A stretch of DNA of 56,239 nt, taken from the NCBI GenBank assembly GCA_026989335.1, contig JALSJN010000057.1:1-56239 (forward strand). The letters are read 5' to 3'. The notes below the pieces were generated by a model, which had not been told where the DNA came from, made no database searches, and was given only the letters and a program-made list of their open reading frames with translations. Positions within the stretch are counted from its first letter, which is position 1. The number at the start of each line of letters is the position of its first letter. Both the position numbers and the translations under genes were made by a program. This DNA is from Thiotrichaceae bacterium. Its GTDB lineage: Bacteria > Pseudomonadota > Gammaproteobacteria > Thiotrichales > Thiotrichaceae. This document shows, piece by piece, positions 1 through 7,880 of this stretch.

Positions 1-121
1 ACAATCCCAAACTGTATGGCTTCCTCTTTTATAATGCTCCATACTCTGAGTATAGTGCCAATTCTAGTCCCTGACCGCCTAAAGGCGTGGGATTTACTGA
101 TCCCCTATAGGGGACTTTAAA
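1..121. repeat. Left copy of 121-bp terminal inverted repeat
   Basis: These bases are the exact reverse complement of 56115-56235, with no mismatch or gap that I can find. The repeat holds three small palindromes: TCCCCTATAGGGGA next to the inner boundary, a CCGCCTAAAGGCG-type hairpin, and ATACTCAGAGTAT. Homology stops after the TTTAAA at 116-121. The hairpin around CCGCCTTTAGG-like sequence recalls the right ends of IS200/IS605-type elements, but no transposase is present, so this is only a resemblance. It is probably one copy of a dispersed repeat at which the contig ends. Confidence 0.9.
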
Positions 122-490
122 AATAACCTATATAAGTAAGAATAACTAGCTATTATTGATCAATGGTCATCGTTAATAGGGCTCATCAATAGCACTTTTA
201 GCCCGTTGATAATCAACTTCCTAGCACAATAACTTTGTGGGTCGTTTTTGCCAAAACTCCTACCACCCCAGATTGATACACGATTGAGGATGCATGACTT
301 TGGTTTCATTCTTTTAGTTTATTAAAGTGACAATTCGATTACGCATAGCTTTTTGGGATATTCTGTGGAATCAAAGCTTGTGCTATCGTTGTGTTCCTAT
401 CGAGGATTGGGGGTCAATATTGCTACTTGCCATACAAGTCAATTAAGGCTATTTTTATTAACATTAAAATCGTAATTAGAAGAAGGTAAC
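122..490. other. Noncoding region upstream of gshA
   Basis: This 369-base stretch lies between the terminal repeat and gshA. I see no convincing open reading frame, RNA gene or terminator in it. It is AT-rich just before gshA and ends in the ribosome binding site AGAAGG at 481-486. I cannot pick a clear promoter. Confidence 0.6.
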
Positions 491-2077
491 GTGTACCAAA
501 CACTCACAAACCGTTTAAAGAATATTGATGAAAAAGGCTTTGCCTCATTATTAAAAAACTCCTTAACGGGCTTAGAAAAAGAAAGTTTACGTGTGAACAG
601 TGAAGGCCATCTCTCACAACTACCTCACCCTAACGTTCTAGGCTCAGCACTAAAAAATGCATGGATAACCACAGATTACGCAGAGTCCTTATTAGAACTC
701 ATCACACCACCTTGTGAACGCGCTCATAAATCTTTAGATTTTTTACTTGATGTAGAGACTTTTGTTTACCAGCACCTTGAGAATGAATTACTGTGGACAA
801 CTAGTATGCCCTGTGTGATTCGTGGTGAAGGCGATATAACCATTGCTGATTATGGAAGTAGTAATGCAGGTAAGATGAAGTCTGTTTATCGCCAAGGACT
901 GGCAGAACGTTATGGAAAAATGATGCAGGTCATCGCAGGGGTTCATTTTAACTACTCCGTCCCTGTAGATTTTTGGCCTGCATTTCAAGAAGTTGAAGAC
1001 CAGCAAGATAAAAGCTCACAAGATTTTATTAATGAACGCTATATGGGGATGACCCGCAACATTCAACGCTATGGCTGGCTTATCCCCTATTTATTTGGTA
1101 CATCTCCTGCTATTTGTAAGTCATTTCTATCAGGCTTAGGCAAACCAGATACCATGAAGGTTTTTAACGAGTTTACTTGTTATGAACCGTTTGGAACCTC
1201 TCTTCGTATGGGCGATATCGGTTACACAAATCGCAAAGAAGATGAGCGAGGCATAAAAGCCAACTACAACTCCTTAGAACAGTATATTTCTAGCTTACGT
1301 TGTGCCATAAATACACCGAATAAAAAGTACCAAAAAATTGGTTTAAAAGATGGTGATAAGTATTTGCAGCTGAATACCAATATTTTGCAAATTGAAAATG
1401 AGTATTATAGTAGTGTTCGGCCCAAACAAATTCTTAATGGTTTCGAAAAACCTACGGATGCATTAGAGCAACGCGGCATTCAATATGTTGAATTACGTTC
1501 GGTTGATATAAACGCTTTTCATCCAGCAGGTTTAACGCATAAACAACTCTACTTTCTAGAACTTTTTATGTTGTTCTGTTTATTACAAGACAGCCCAGAG
1601 ATTACGCCAGAAGAAGCAAAAGAAGTTGATAGTAATCAGAGTTTAGTGGCGCATCAAGGTCGAAAACCAAACCTAGAACTGAAACAAAGCGGCGAATCTA
1701 TAAAGCTCACGAGCTGGGCAAATGAGTTATTTGATGAAATGTTGGGTGTGGCAAAAATGCTCAATGGTGTACACAATGAAACTTGTTATATTAAAGCATT
1801 GGAAAGCCAGCGAGAGTTATTACTTTTTCCTGATAAAACTCCTTCAGCGAAAGTTTTAAGTGATATTATGAATCGTGATGGTAGCTATTATCAATTTGCC
1901 AAAAGAAAGTCCGAAGAACACCGCGATTACTTTTTAGCACGGAAGCTTGACCCAAAAGTTAATAAAAAAATGGAACTGATGGCGCTAGAATCACTCAAAC
2001 AACAAGCACAGCTAGAAGCAAATGATACGCTAGATTTTGATACATTTTTACAACGTTATTTTGATAATGAGCTTTAG
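491..2077 (+). CDS. gshA: Glutamate-cysteine ligase (type I)
   Basis: Cytosolic enzyme that joins L-glutamate and L-cysteine with ATP, the first and rate-limiting step of glutathione synthesis. The 528 residues match the length of the E. coli-type enzyme (about 518). The family signature GLEKESLRV is at residues 27-35, and typical blocks such as SLRMGDIGY and YVELRSVDINAF follow. Translation starts at GTG with AGAAGG about 5 bases upstream; no in-frame ATG gives a better start. The partner gshB is in the same window at 43683-44642, about 42 kb away and on the other strand, so the two steps are not in one operon. A signal peptidase gene follows after 27 bases. Confidence 0.96.
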   Translation: MYQTLTNRLKNIDEKGFASLLKNSLTGLEKESLRVNSEGHLSQLPHPNVLGSALKNAWITTDYAESLLELITPPCERAHKSLDFLLDVETFVYQHLENELLWTTSMPCVIRGEGDITIADYGSSNAGKMKSVYRQGLAERYGKMMQVIAGVHFNYSVPVDFWPAFQEVEDQQDKSSQDFINERYMGMTRNIQRYGWLIPYLFGTSPAICKSFLSGLGKPDTMKVFNEFTCYEPFGTSLRMGDIGYTNRKEDERGIKANYNSLEQYISSLRCAINTPNKKYQKIGLKDGDKYLQLNTNILQIENEYYSSVRPKQILNGFEKPTDALEQRGIQYVELRSVDINAFHPAGLTHKQLYFLELFMLFCLLQDSPEITPEEAKEVDSNQSLVAHQGRKPNLELKQSGESIKLTSWANELFDEMLGVAKMLNGVHNETCYIKALESQRELLLFPDKTPSAKVLSDIMNRDGSYYQFAKRKSEEHRDYFLARKLDPKVNKKMELMALESLKQQAQLEANDTLDFDTFLQRYFDNEL

Positions 2078-2104
2078 TCAATCAGTTACTGGAAATATAG
2101 CATA

Positions 2105-2809
2105 ATGAAAAAAATCACATCCTTAGTCAGAGAAAATAAAGGCTTTCTTATTTTCATCATCTTCTTATTTGTTTTTAGAGGTGCTATTGCTGACTGGCAC
2201 CCTGTACCAACAGGCTCAATGAAACCAACGATTCTTGAAGGTGATGTGGTCTGGGAAAATAAACTAGCTTATGACTTACAAATACCTTTTACCAGTATAT
2301 CTATTGCTCGTTTGGGTGAACCTAATCGCGGTGATATTGTGGTTTTCACCTCAGAAGCGGCGAATAAGCGGCTTATTAAACGCCTTGTTGCAATACCAGG
2401 TGACACGGTAGAGGTTAAAAATAATCGTCTTTTCATTAATGATGAAGCAGCAAAATATGAAAAAATTAATGATGACTCATTAGCTCCTAAGCGCGATATC
2501 GATAAAGAGGCTGGAGGCGTTTATGCCGTTGAGTCTTTAAGCCAGTCAAAATCACATGTTGTACAAGTTAAACCCGAAAGCTTTAACCCACTTCAAAATT
2601 TTGAGAAAATAACAGTTCCTAAAGATCACTATTTCACAATGGGCGATAACCGTGACAACAGCGCAGATTCACGCTACTACGGAATGGTACCTCGTTCAGA
2701 AATTCGTGGGCATGCCACACGTACGCTTATGTCAGTAATTACCAAACAAAACTGGTCTATATGGAATTGGCGCTTTCGTACGGAACGTTTTTTTGATTTA
2801 TTGAAGTAA
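2105..2809 (+). CDS. lepB: Signal peptidase I
   Basis: Membrane serine peptidase that removes signal peptides from secreted proteins. One hydrophobic segment (about residues 13-29) precedes the catalytic region. The nucleophile is Ser38 in PTGSMKPT, and the general base is Lys92 in RLIKRLVAIPGD. The C-terminal box MGDNRDNSADSRYYG is present, so the active site is complete. The protein has 234 residues and one membrane anchor, whereas E. coli LepB has 324 residues and two; the short form is common in other bacteria. It lies 27 bases after gshA and may be cotranscribed. It is not next to lepA, the usual partner, so this may be a second paralogue. Confidence 0.92.
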   Translation: MKKITSLVRENKGFLIFIIFLFVFRGAIADWHPVPTGSMKPTILEGDVVWENKLAYDLQIPFTSISIARLGEPNRGDIVVFTSEAANKRLIKRLVAIPGDTVEVKNNRLFINDEAAKYEKINDDSLAPKRDIDKEAGGVYAVESLSQSKSHVVQVKPESFNPLQNFEKITVPKDHYFTMGDNRDNSADSRYYGMVPRSEIRGHATRTLMSVITKQNWSIWNWRFRTERFFDLLK

Positions 2810-2905
2810 GCTCGCTTAACGTTTGATTAGTCTGTAAACCTAATCCCCAGATAGAAACACGACGACCGCACAAGCCTTTGACCCACGGCAGATCCCAAAA
2901 CTTGA

Positions 2906-3580
2906 TTAACCGACGGGGGTAAAGACCTTTTGAAGCCACTTAGAAATTGCCTTAATTTCTTCCATGCACAAAGAATGCTCCATCGGGTATTCATACGCAT
3001 CAACTACAAAACCTTGCGCTTTTAGCTTAGGCACATAATCTTGCCAACTTAAAACGGGGATTACAGGATCGTGTGCGCCATGAGCAGCAAAAATATCTAA
3101 GCCTTTTTGCGTGTTACTCATTTGTTTAAAAACATTTTCTTCGAAGGGTAAATAGGTCGATAACGCCATAATACCTGCAAGTCTCTTGGGGTAGCGCAAT
3201 CCCGCATGCAAAGCGATAACGCCCCCTTGAGAAAAGCCTGCTAAAATAATTTTATCAGCGGCTCTACCACTGCCTATTTCTTGGTCAATAAGCGCGTAGA
3301 TTTGCGTCACTGTTTTTAAAACATCAGTTTCATCCGCTGTTTTTCCTCTATCAAGTGATAACAAGTCATACCATGCGCGCATTTGCATACCATTATTCAG
3401 GGTAACGGCTCGAACAGGTGCATGAGGAAAAATGAATTTTATGCCTAGCTTGCTGGGTAACTGTAGCTCCGGCACAAGTGATACAAAGTCATGCCCATCA
3501 GCGCCTAAACCATGTAACCATATGATTGTGTATTCGGGGTTGGGAGTGGTTAGTACAGTCTCAAAAGCTAATAAACTCAT
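2906..3580 (-). CDS. Carboxylesterase/lysophospholipase family alpha/beta hydrolase
   Basis: A small cytosolic alpha/beta hydrolase of the bacterial carboxylesterase II / acyl-protein thioesterase family, which cleaves short-chain esters or lysophospholipids. The 224 residues match the family. The oxyanion region IIWLHGLGADGHD is at residues 19-31, and the nucleophile is Ser117 in GFSQGG. The acid is the Asp in AHGAHDPVIP and the base is the His in PMEHSLC, so the triad is complete. The natural substrate cannot be read from sequence. It lies 5 bases downstream of the subtilisin-like protease gene, on the same strand, so it may be read through from the sigma-factor operon. Confidence 0.93.
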   Translation of the reverse strand: MSLLAFETVLTTPNPEYTIIWLHGLGADGHDFVSLVPELQLPSKLGIKFIFPHAPVRAVTLNNGMQMRAWYDLLSLDRGKTADETDVLKTVTQIYALIDQEIGSGRAADKIILAGFSQGGVIALHAGLRYPKRLAGIMALSTYLPFEENVFKQMSNTQKGLDIFAAHGAHDPVIPVLSWQDYVPKLKAQGFVVDAYEYPMEHSLCMEEIKAISKWLQKVFTPVG

Positions 3581-3585
3581 TGAGA

Positions 3586-4914
3586 CTAATGCCCAACAGT
3601 AGAGCGAGCGCGCCCTCTTTTTATGATGTTTAAAGCTCGGCTAGCACTAATTAAGCCATCACCAAACTCTTGGTCTCGGCCCGGTTTACCTAAATCCAAT
3701 GCACTTTCCGATAGTGTTTTTGTAATAGGCTCTGCTCGACGTTGGGATAATAAAAGGGCAATAATTCCAGAGACATGAGCAGTAGAAATTGAAGTACCTG
3801 AAGCCAACTCATACTTATCACCTGGAGCAACAGTTAAAACATTAACGCCAGGGGCTGCAATATCAACAAATGAACCTCTATTAGCCAGCTCGTAAAGCTT
3901 TCTGTTTTTATCTGTTGCTGTTGCGACGAGAACACCTGGAATTAGTGCGGGATAAATTGTACTCCCCCAATGACCACCGTTACCGGCAGCGGCCACAACG
4001 ATGATACCGTTATCAATAGCTTTCTTAACTACTTTTTCAAGTAATGAATCACGCCCGCCAGTAAAGCTAAGGTTGATAATATCAGCTTTATACTCAATAC
4101 AGCTATTGACTGCTCTTGCGATATTGGATGATAAACCTTGTAGTCGATATGGCGCTTTCTTAGAGTAGCCAAACGCACCTATCGAAAGTAAATGAGCATT
4201 TGGCGAAATACCAATATGTTGATTTTGGCTTACAATAACACCTGCTACCAGTGTTCCGTGTAGTAAGCTTCCGGTGGTACCGGGTATATAGTCCGTAAAA
4301 TCTAGCGTATCAATACGGGCGTTGGCAAAGGAGGAATGATAGATATCAATCGGTGTATCAACCATACATATTTTAATCCCTTTACCTTTAGTTGTTTTGT
4401 GAACGGTGTTTACACCAGTTGCGTCCATGGAGTAGTTTGCACCATTTTTTGATGCGGGTTTTAGAGTTAAAGCGGCTAAACCAAAGCTGTTATTGGTTGT
4501 TACTTCAATATCTTTTTCAGCGTTATTGATAAGCTTACTGAGTTTCAGGGGATTTTTACCCCCTGTGTTTGCAAGTAACATCCCTGTTTTGATAGATGCT
4601 AAATTTACTTTTTCAATTGTTTTTAAGCCGTACTGTTTGATAACACGCTGCACGTCTTTATCGGCACCAGCAGGGTATAATAGGACAACTTCATTTTTAT
4701 TAAAATTTGAACGGACAAATACCTTTTTAACCGGCTTAGTCACTGGCTTAAACTTTATAATTTTGGCTTTTGGGCGACAAGATGGATCGGTGTTAAAGAC
4801 GTAACAATCATCATCGAGTGGGCTAAAGCCAGCTGCATTAACAACCACCGAAGTCATTAAGCTTAGTGCGAGTAAAAAAATTGATTGTGCTATTTTAGTT
4901 AGATTCACCTGCAA
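3586..4914 (-). CDS. Secreted subtilisin-like (S8) serine protease of a sigma/anti-sigma operon
   Basis: Subtilase with a signal peptide (residues 1-27, ending in NAA), a prodomain-like region of about 140 residues, and an S8 catalytic domain. Catalytic residues are Asp186 (MVDTPID), His219 (HGTLVAG) and Ser375 (GTSISTAH), with oxyanion Asn312 in AAAGNGG. The usual DSG/DTG around the Asp is replaced by DTP. Three cysteines lie near the mature N terminus. The start codon sits inside the end of the anti-sigma gene (20-base overlap), which implies translational coupling. With the ECF sigma and anti-sigma genes upstream, it is either the regulon's main product or a protease that acts on the anti-sigma factor; the sequence does not decide between them. 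Confidence 0.9.
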   Translation of the reverse strand: MQVNLTKIAQSIFLLALSLMTSVVVNAAGFSPLDDDCYVFNTDPSCRPKAKIIKFKPVTKPVKKVFVRSNFNKNEVVLLYPAGADKDVQRVIKQYGLKTIEKVNLASIKTGMLLANTGGKNPLKLSKLINNAEKDIEVTTNNSFGLAALTLKPASKNGANYSMDATGVNTVHKTTKGKGIKICMVDTPIDIYHSSFANARIDTLDFTDYIPGTTGSLLHGTLVAGVIVSQNQHIGISPNAHLLSIGAFGYSKKAPYRLQGLSSNIARAVNSCIEYKADIINLSFTGGRDSLLEKVVKKAIDNGIIVVAAAGNGGHWGSTIYPALIPGVLVATATDKNRKLYELANRGSFVDIAAPGVNVLTVAPGDKYELASGTSISTAHVSGIIALLLSQRRAEPITKTLSESALDLGKPGRDQEFGDGLISASRALNIIKRGRARSTVGH

Positions 4915-5632
4915 ACCACACCAACTCCTTTTCCGCTCTTAGTTCATCAAGTAGCGCATTTATTGTTATTGAGCTTAACTTTTTGCCGAGCGTGACTCTG
5001 TACATTCCATCTTTTTCAGGTACGGCGCTAATTTCGGCCTCTACTTTTTGTAGTAGCTTCAATAACTTGGGGGAATCTAGTTTACCACTAACACCGAGTA
5101 ATAATACAGTATGATCCTTCTTATTTTTAAACGTGGCGTTTTGCTTCGCAGCCGGATAAAAAACACTTTCTTGGATAACCTCAGGTGCTTTATTAAACGT
5201 GTTATTTACAATAGCAACAAGCGCAAAAATGACTAAGGCAACACCCGCATATTGATAAGCCCCCAACGAGCTGCTGCGGGGAAATAAGCTATCAAAAAAC
5301 TGTTTTAATTTGTTTTTTGGTAAGCTTTGATTCACGTTGCTGTCATCTGCTTCTTGTTTAAGCGTTGTAAGGCTTGGTTCATCAAGTAAGTCTAAGATAT
5401 GATTGACTCGATCTTCGGGTGCCTCTATTGCTGAAGCATTTAAAATATCGGCATTATTTTTAACTAATTGAATCATTGACTGCTCTATTTCAAGTTGACT
5501 TTTTAACTCGGGGTAAGAGGCTATAGCTTCAGTCATGAAGCTAAGTTCGTTAGGCGATAGCTTGCCTACGGCATACCAAGGTAGTAGCTCGGTTGCTTTG
5601 TTTAATACTTGATTTTTATTTGTATTATTCAT
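4895..5632 (-). CDS. Membrane-anchored anti-sigma factor
   Basis: This 245-residue protein has a cytoplasmic N-terminal part, a single transmembrane helix at about residues 127-144, and a roughly 100-residue outer domain. The start (LLPWYAVGKLSPNEL) resembles the anti-sigma domain found in RskA-type and zinc-less ZAS-like proteins. I see no HxxxCxxC zinc motif. It is encoded 51 bases after an ECF sigma factor and overlaps the secreted protease gene by 20 bases. The inferred role is to hold the sigma factor at the membrane until an outside signal arrives. The outer domain has no motif that I recognise. Confidence 0.82.
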   Translation of the reverse strand: MNNTNKNQVLNKATELLPWYAVGKLSPNELSFMTEAIASYPELKSQLEIEQSMIQLVKNNADILNASAIEAPEDRVNHILDLLDEPSLTTLKQEADDSNVNQSLPKNKLKQFFDSLFPRSSSLGAYQYAGVALVIFALVAIVNNTFNKAPEVIQESVFYPAAKQNATFKNKKDHTVLLLGVSGKLDSPKLLKLLQKVEAEISAVPEKDGMYRVTLGKKLSSITINALLDELRAEKELVWFAGESN

Positions 5633-5683
5633 TGTTTCTTTCGCTTTTATTTATCAATCTACTCACTGGTGCGAAGCTTCTGC

Positions 5684-6274
5684 TTAAAAATCGTTACTTG
5701 AGAGTATGCTTTTCAGCTTGTTACGAGCATAAAACATACGTGTTTTAACGGTATTCTCTGAAATATCCAATACTTTTGCAACTTCCTTAACCGATAGCTC
5801 CTTAAAATAAACCAGCTCAATCACTTCACGATGCTTATCACTTAATTTACTGATGCTTTCAAATAACTCATCATTCGTTTCGCTCGTTTGTATCTCATCT
5901 TCTGGCAAAGCCGACTCATCAATTAATGCTAACGCTGCTGAATCATCCTCTAATAAAACTTCTTTGCTCTTTCTTAAATAAGCAATTAAACGAAATCGTG
6001 CGATCGAGTGAATCCATGTGGAAGGTTGTGACTTACCTGAAAAACTTCCAGCAGACTTCCAAACAGCAATAAGTGCCTCATCGGCCATATCAGCGGCTAG
6101 TGCTACATCGTTTTGTAAAATACGACTGCAAAACTTTATTAAGCGTGGCTGATAACTTATATACAATTCTTTAAACGCATCTTTATCACCATCAGCAATT
6201 AGCTTTAAGAGCGCTGTATCCCTTTCGGCTTTGCTAACCGTAACCGGTTTAAGTTCGTTTAACTGTGCATTCAT
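5684..6274 (-). CDS. ECF-type RNA polymerase sigma factor
   Basis: A 196-residue sigma-70 family protein of the extracytoplasmic-function group. Region 2 covers about residues 30-105 (FKELYISYQPRLIKFC, ADEALIAVWKS, STWIHSIARF). Region 4 covers about 140-192, with the helix-turn-helix VKEVAKVLDISENTVKTRM. It is the first gene of a three-gene operon with its anti-sigma factor and an S8 protease. There is no clear Shine-Dalgarno sequence before the ATG. A GAACTT motif of ECF type lies upstream on the coding strand, so the operon may be autoregulated. The exact ECF subgroup cannot be fixed without alignment. Confidence 0.92.
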   Translation of the reverse strand: MNAQLNELKPVTVSKAERDTALLKLIADGDKDAFKELYISYQPRLIKFCSRILQNDVALAADMADEALIAVWKSAGSFSGKSQPSTWIHSIARFRLIAYLRKSKEVLLEDDSAALALIDESALPEDEIQTSETNDELFESISKLSDKHREVIELVYFKELSVKEVAKVLDISENTVKTRMFYARNKLKSILSSNDF

Positions 6275-6278
6275 GGTT

Positions 6279-6306
6279 TCTGTAGGGGAATCTGTTAATA
6301 AAGTTC
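6279..6306 (-). promoter_or_regulatory. Possible ECF-type autoregulatory promoter
   Basis: On the minus strand GAACTT (6306-6301) is followed after 16 bases by TACAGA (6284-6279), only 4 bases before the sigma factor ATG. GAACTT is the typical -35 sequence of RpoE-like sigma factors. The -10 is weaker, and transcription from here would give an almost leaderless mRNA, in line with the missing Shine-Dalgarno sequence. This is a motif match only. Confidence 0.35.
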
Positions 6307-6390
6307 AAAAAGGATGATAAAAGAAATACTTATTATAATAAATCATATTCGGAATAAAAAAAATGAACCCTTCTTATTGTACTGACTACT

Positions 6391-6517
6391 GAGACTTTGC
6401 AAGGAGTAGTTGGGCTTGATCTAGGGGATTATCGCCAAACACTTTGTTGAACAATACTAGCGGATTGTTCAACATAAGCTCCTCGCAACATTTTAGCGGA
6501 CTTCGGTCCGCTTTTTT
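6391..6517 (+). ncRNA. Candidate structured small RNA with intrinsic terminator
   Basis: A noncoding stretch with three nested signals. A long-range stem pairs TTGCAAGGAG (6397-6406) with CTCCTCGCAA (6479-6488), 9 of 10 pairs. A perfect 11-bp hairpin TGTTGAACAAT/ATTGTTCAACA (6445-6455/6464-6474) has loop ACTAGCGG. A terminator AGCGGAC-TTCG-GTCCGCT (6495-6512) is followed by six T on the plus strand. No plus-strand gene precedes this terminator: the sigma operon points away and the MFS gene converges from the right. The 5' end is a guess; a TATAAT at 6334-6339 could serve a longer transcript. GGA motifs occur at the stem and loop edges, but too few to call a CsrA-sequestering RNA. Confidence 0.55.
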
Positions 6518-6528
6518 ATTGCCTAAAA

Positions 6529-7701
6529 TTAATATTTCTGACGATACTGTAAAATCACCAACAACACCATCCCTACAAGCATTATCGAGCCTGCCATATA
6601 GAGTGGCATGTTATAACTACCTGTGGTTTCAGCGACCATCCCCGTCATCGCAGGGGCAGTTATTTGTGCAACACCATAACTCAAGGTTAATTTACCCATC
6701 GGCTTTGCTGGCTTTGAAGGAAAAAACTTTCCGACCATGGTTAGCATCAAGCTTACGATACCTATAAAGGTTCCGCCAAAAAGTACGCCGCTAATGATCA
6801 TCCCTTGAAGGCTTGAATCAATGGCAGGAATAACAATACCAATGATATTGATGCCGTAAGCAATAAAAAGTGCTTTTAGCTCACCTGTTTTTCGTGCAAT
6901 TTTATCCCAAAATACACATGCAGGAGTCGCTGCTAAACCTACAATAAGCCAAACCAGATTACCATTTCCTTGTAAAATTGTCTGTTTATCGACAATAGCT
7001 ACTAGAAATGTAGCACTGATGACATAGCCAACACCTGCACAAAAATAGGCAGCATAAAGTAGTAACATCCATTCTCGTCGAGGTGCTTGATCATTCAACG
7101 TTGCTCTTGATTGTATCATATTAGAGTAGCCAGGTTTTGGTAACCAGACCCAAGCAGGTATCACTAAGAATATTCCAACAACTGAAAAAGCCTGCCATTG
7201 TTGTAACCAATTAAAATGATCAGACATAAGCATTGCAATAATCGCACTACCAGCAATACCTGCACCGACTCCACTAAAATGTAGGCCTAATTCAGCCCGA
7301 TGTCCATGTCTTATCATCCAATTTAAAATCAAACCAGAGCCCAGCAATAATCCAGCAGCACTACTTAAACCAGCCATAAAACGCATAATGAGCCAAAGTG
7401 TGTAGTTTTCAGCCAATGTCATACCAAGGGTGCTAGCAACTGCAACGATTAAACCTATTCGGTAAAGGGTATCTTTAAGTTTTAAATCACTGATAAAAGC
7501 CGCAATTAAAGCCCCACACATATAACCGATATAATTGATAGTGGCGAGCCAGCCGCCGGTGGCATCACCTAGAAATGTTTCATCCATCATGACAGGAAGT
7601 AACGGCGTGTATGAAAAACGTGCAACGCCCATTGTCAATATAAGGCTACAAAGTCCGGCAAGCATGACTTTTAAACGTATTGGAGGCTTAGTGATTGGCA
7701 T
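6529..7701 (-). CDS. YbfB/YjiJ-family MFS transporter
   Basis: A 390-residue inner-membrane protein with about 12 hydrophobic segments and the major facilitator layout. The N terminus has the YbfB/YjiJ-type block around MGVARFSYTPLLPVM, GGWLATINYIGYMCGA and AGLSSAAGLLLGSGLILNW. The substrate is unknown for the family. The gene stands alone, divergent from the PPi-PFK gene and convergent with the small RNA candidate, whose terminator lies 12 bases beyond its stop codon. That terminator has its T-run on the opposite strand, so it does not serve this gene well. Confidence 0.88.
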   Translation of the reverse strand: MPITKPPIRLKVMLAGLCSLILTMGVARFSYTPLLPVMMDETFLGDATGGWLATINYIGYMCGALIAAFISDLKLKDTLYRIGLIVAVASTLGMTLAENYTLWLIMRFMAGLSSAAGLLLGSGLILNWMIRHGHRAELGLHFSGVGAGIAGSAIIAMLMSDHFNWLQQWQAFSVVGIFLVIPAWVWLPKPGYSNMIQSRATLNDQAPRREWMLLLYAAYFCAGVGYVISATFLVAIVDKQTILQGNGNLVWLIVGLAATPACVFWDKIARKTGELKALFIAYGINIIGIVIPAIDSSLQGMIISGVLFGGTFIGIVSLMLTMVGKFFPSKPAKPMGKLTLSYGVAQITAPAMTGMVAETTGSYNMPLYMAGSIMLVGMVLLVILQYRQKY

Positions 7702-7880
7702 TAAGTGACTTATAATTTAACTAAAGTTGTGATTCACTCTATTGTAGCCCATAGCGTGTAGATAAAATTTTTCTTTTTTTAAGTAAAAAAAAGGGTATTC
7801 TCAAAGAGTTTGATTAAAATCAAGCATCTATTTTTTTAAAAGTAAACTATTAACAACCGCTAAACCAAAGGAGAAAAAGT

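Noticed and set aside
1-121. Calling the terminal repeat an IS200/IS605 end or TnpB guide RNA
   Set aside because: The hairpin is similar in look, but there is no tnpA or tnpB gene and the repeat continues about 80 bases past it, so I kept it as an unclassified repeat.
6391-6517. Calling the structured RNA a CsrB/RsmY-type RNA
   Set aside because: Only a few GGA motifs are present and most are not in clear hairpin loops.
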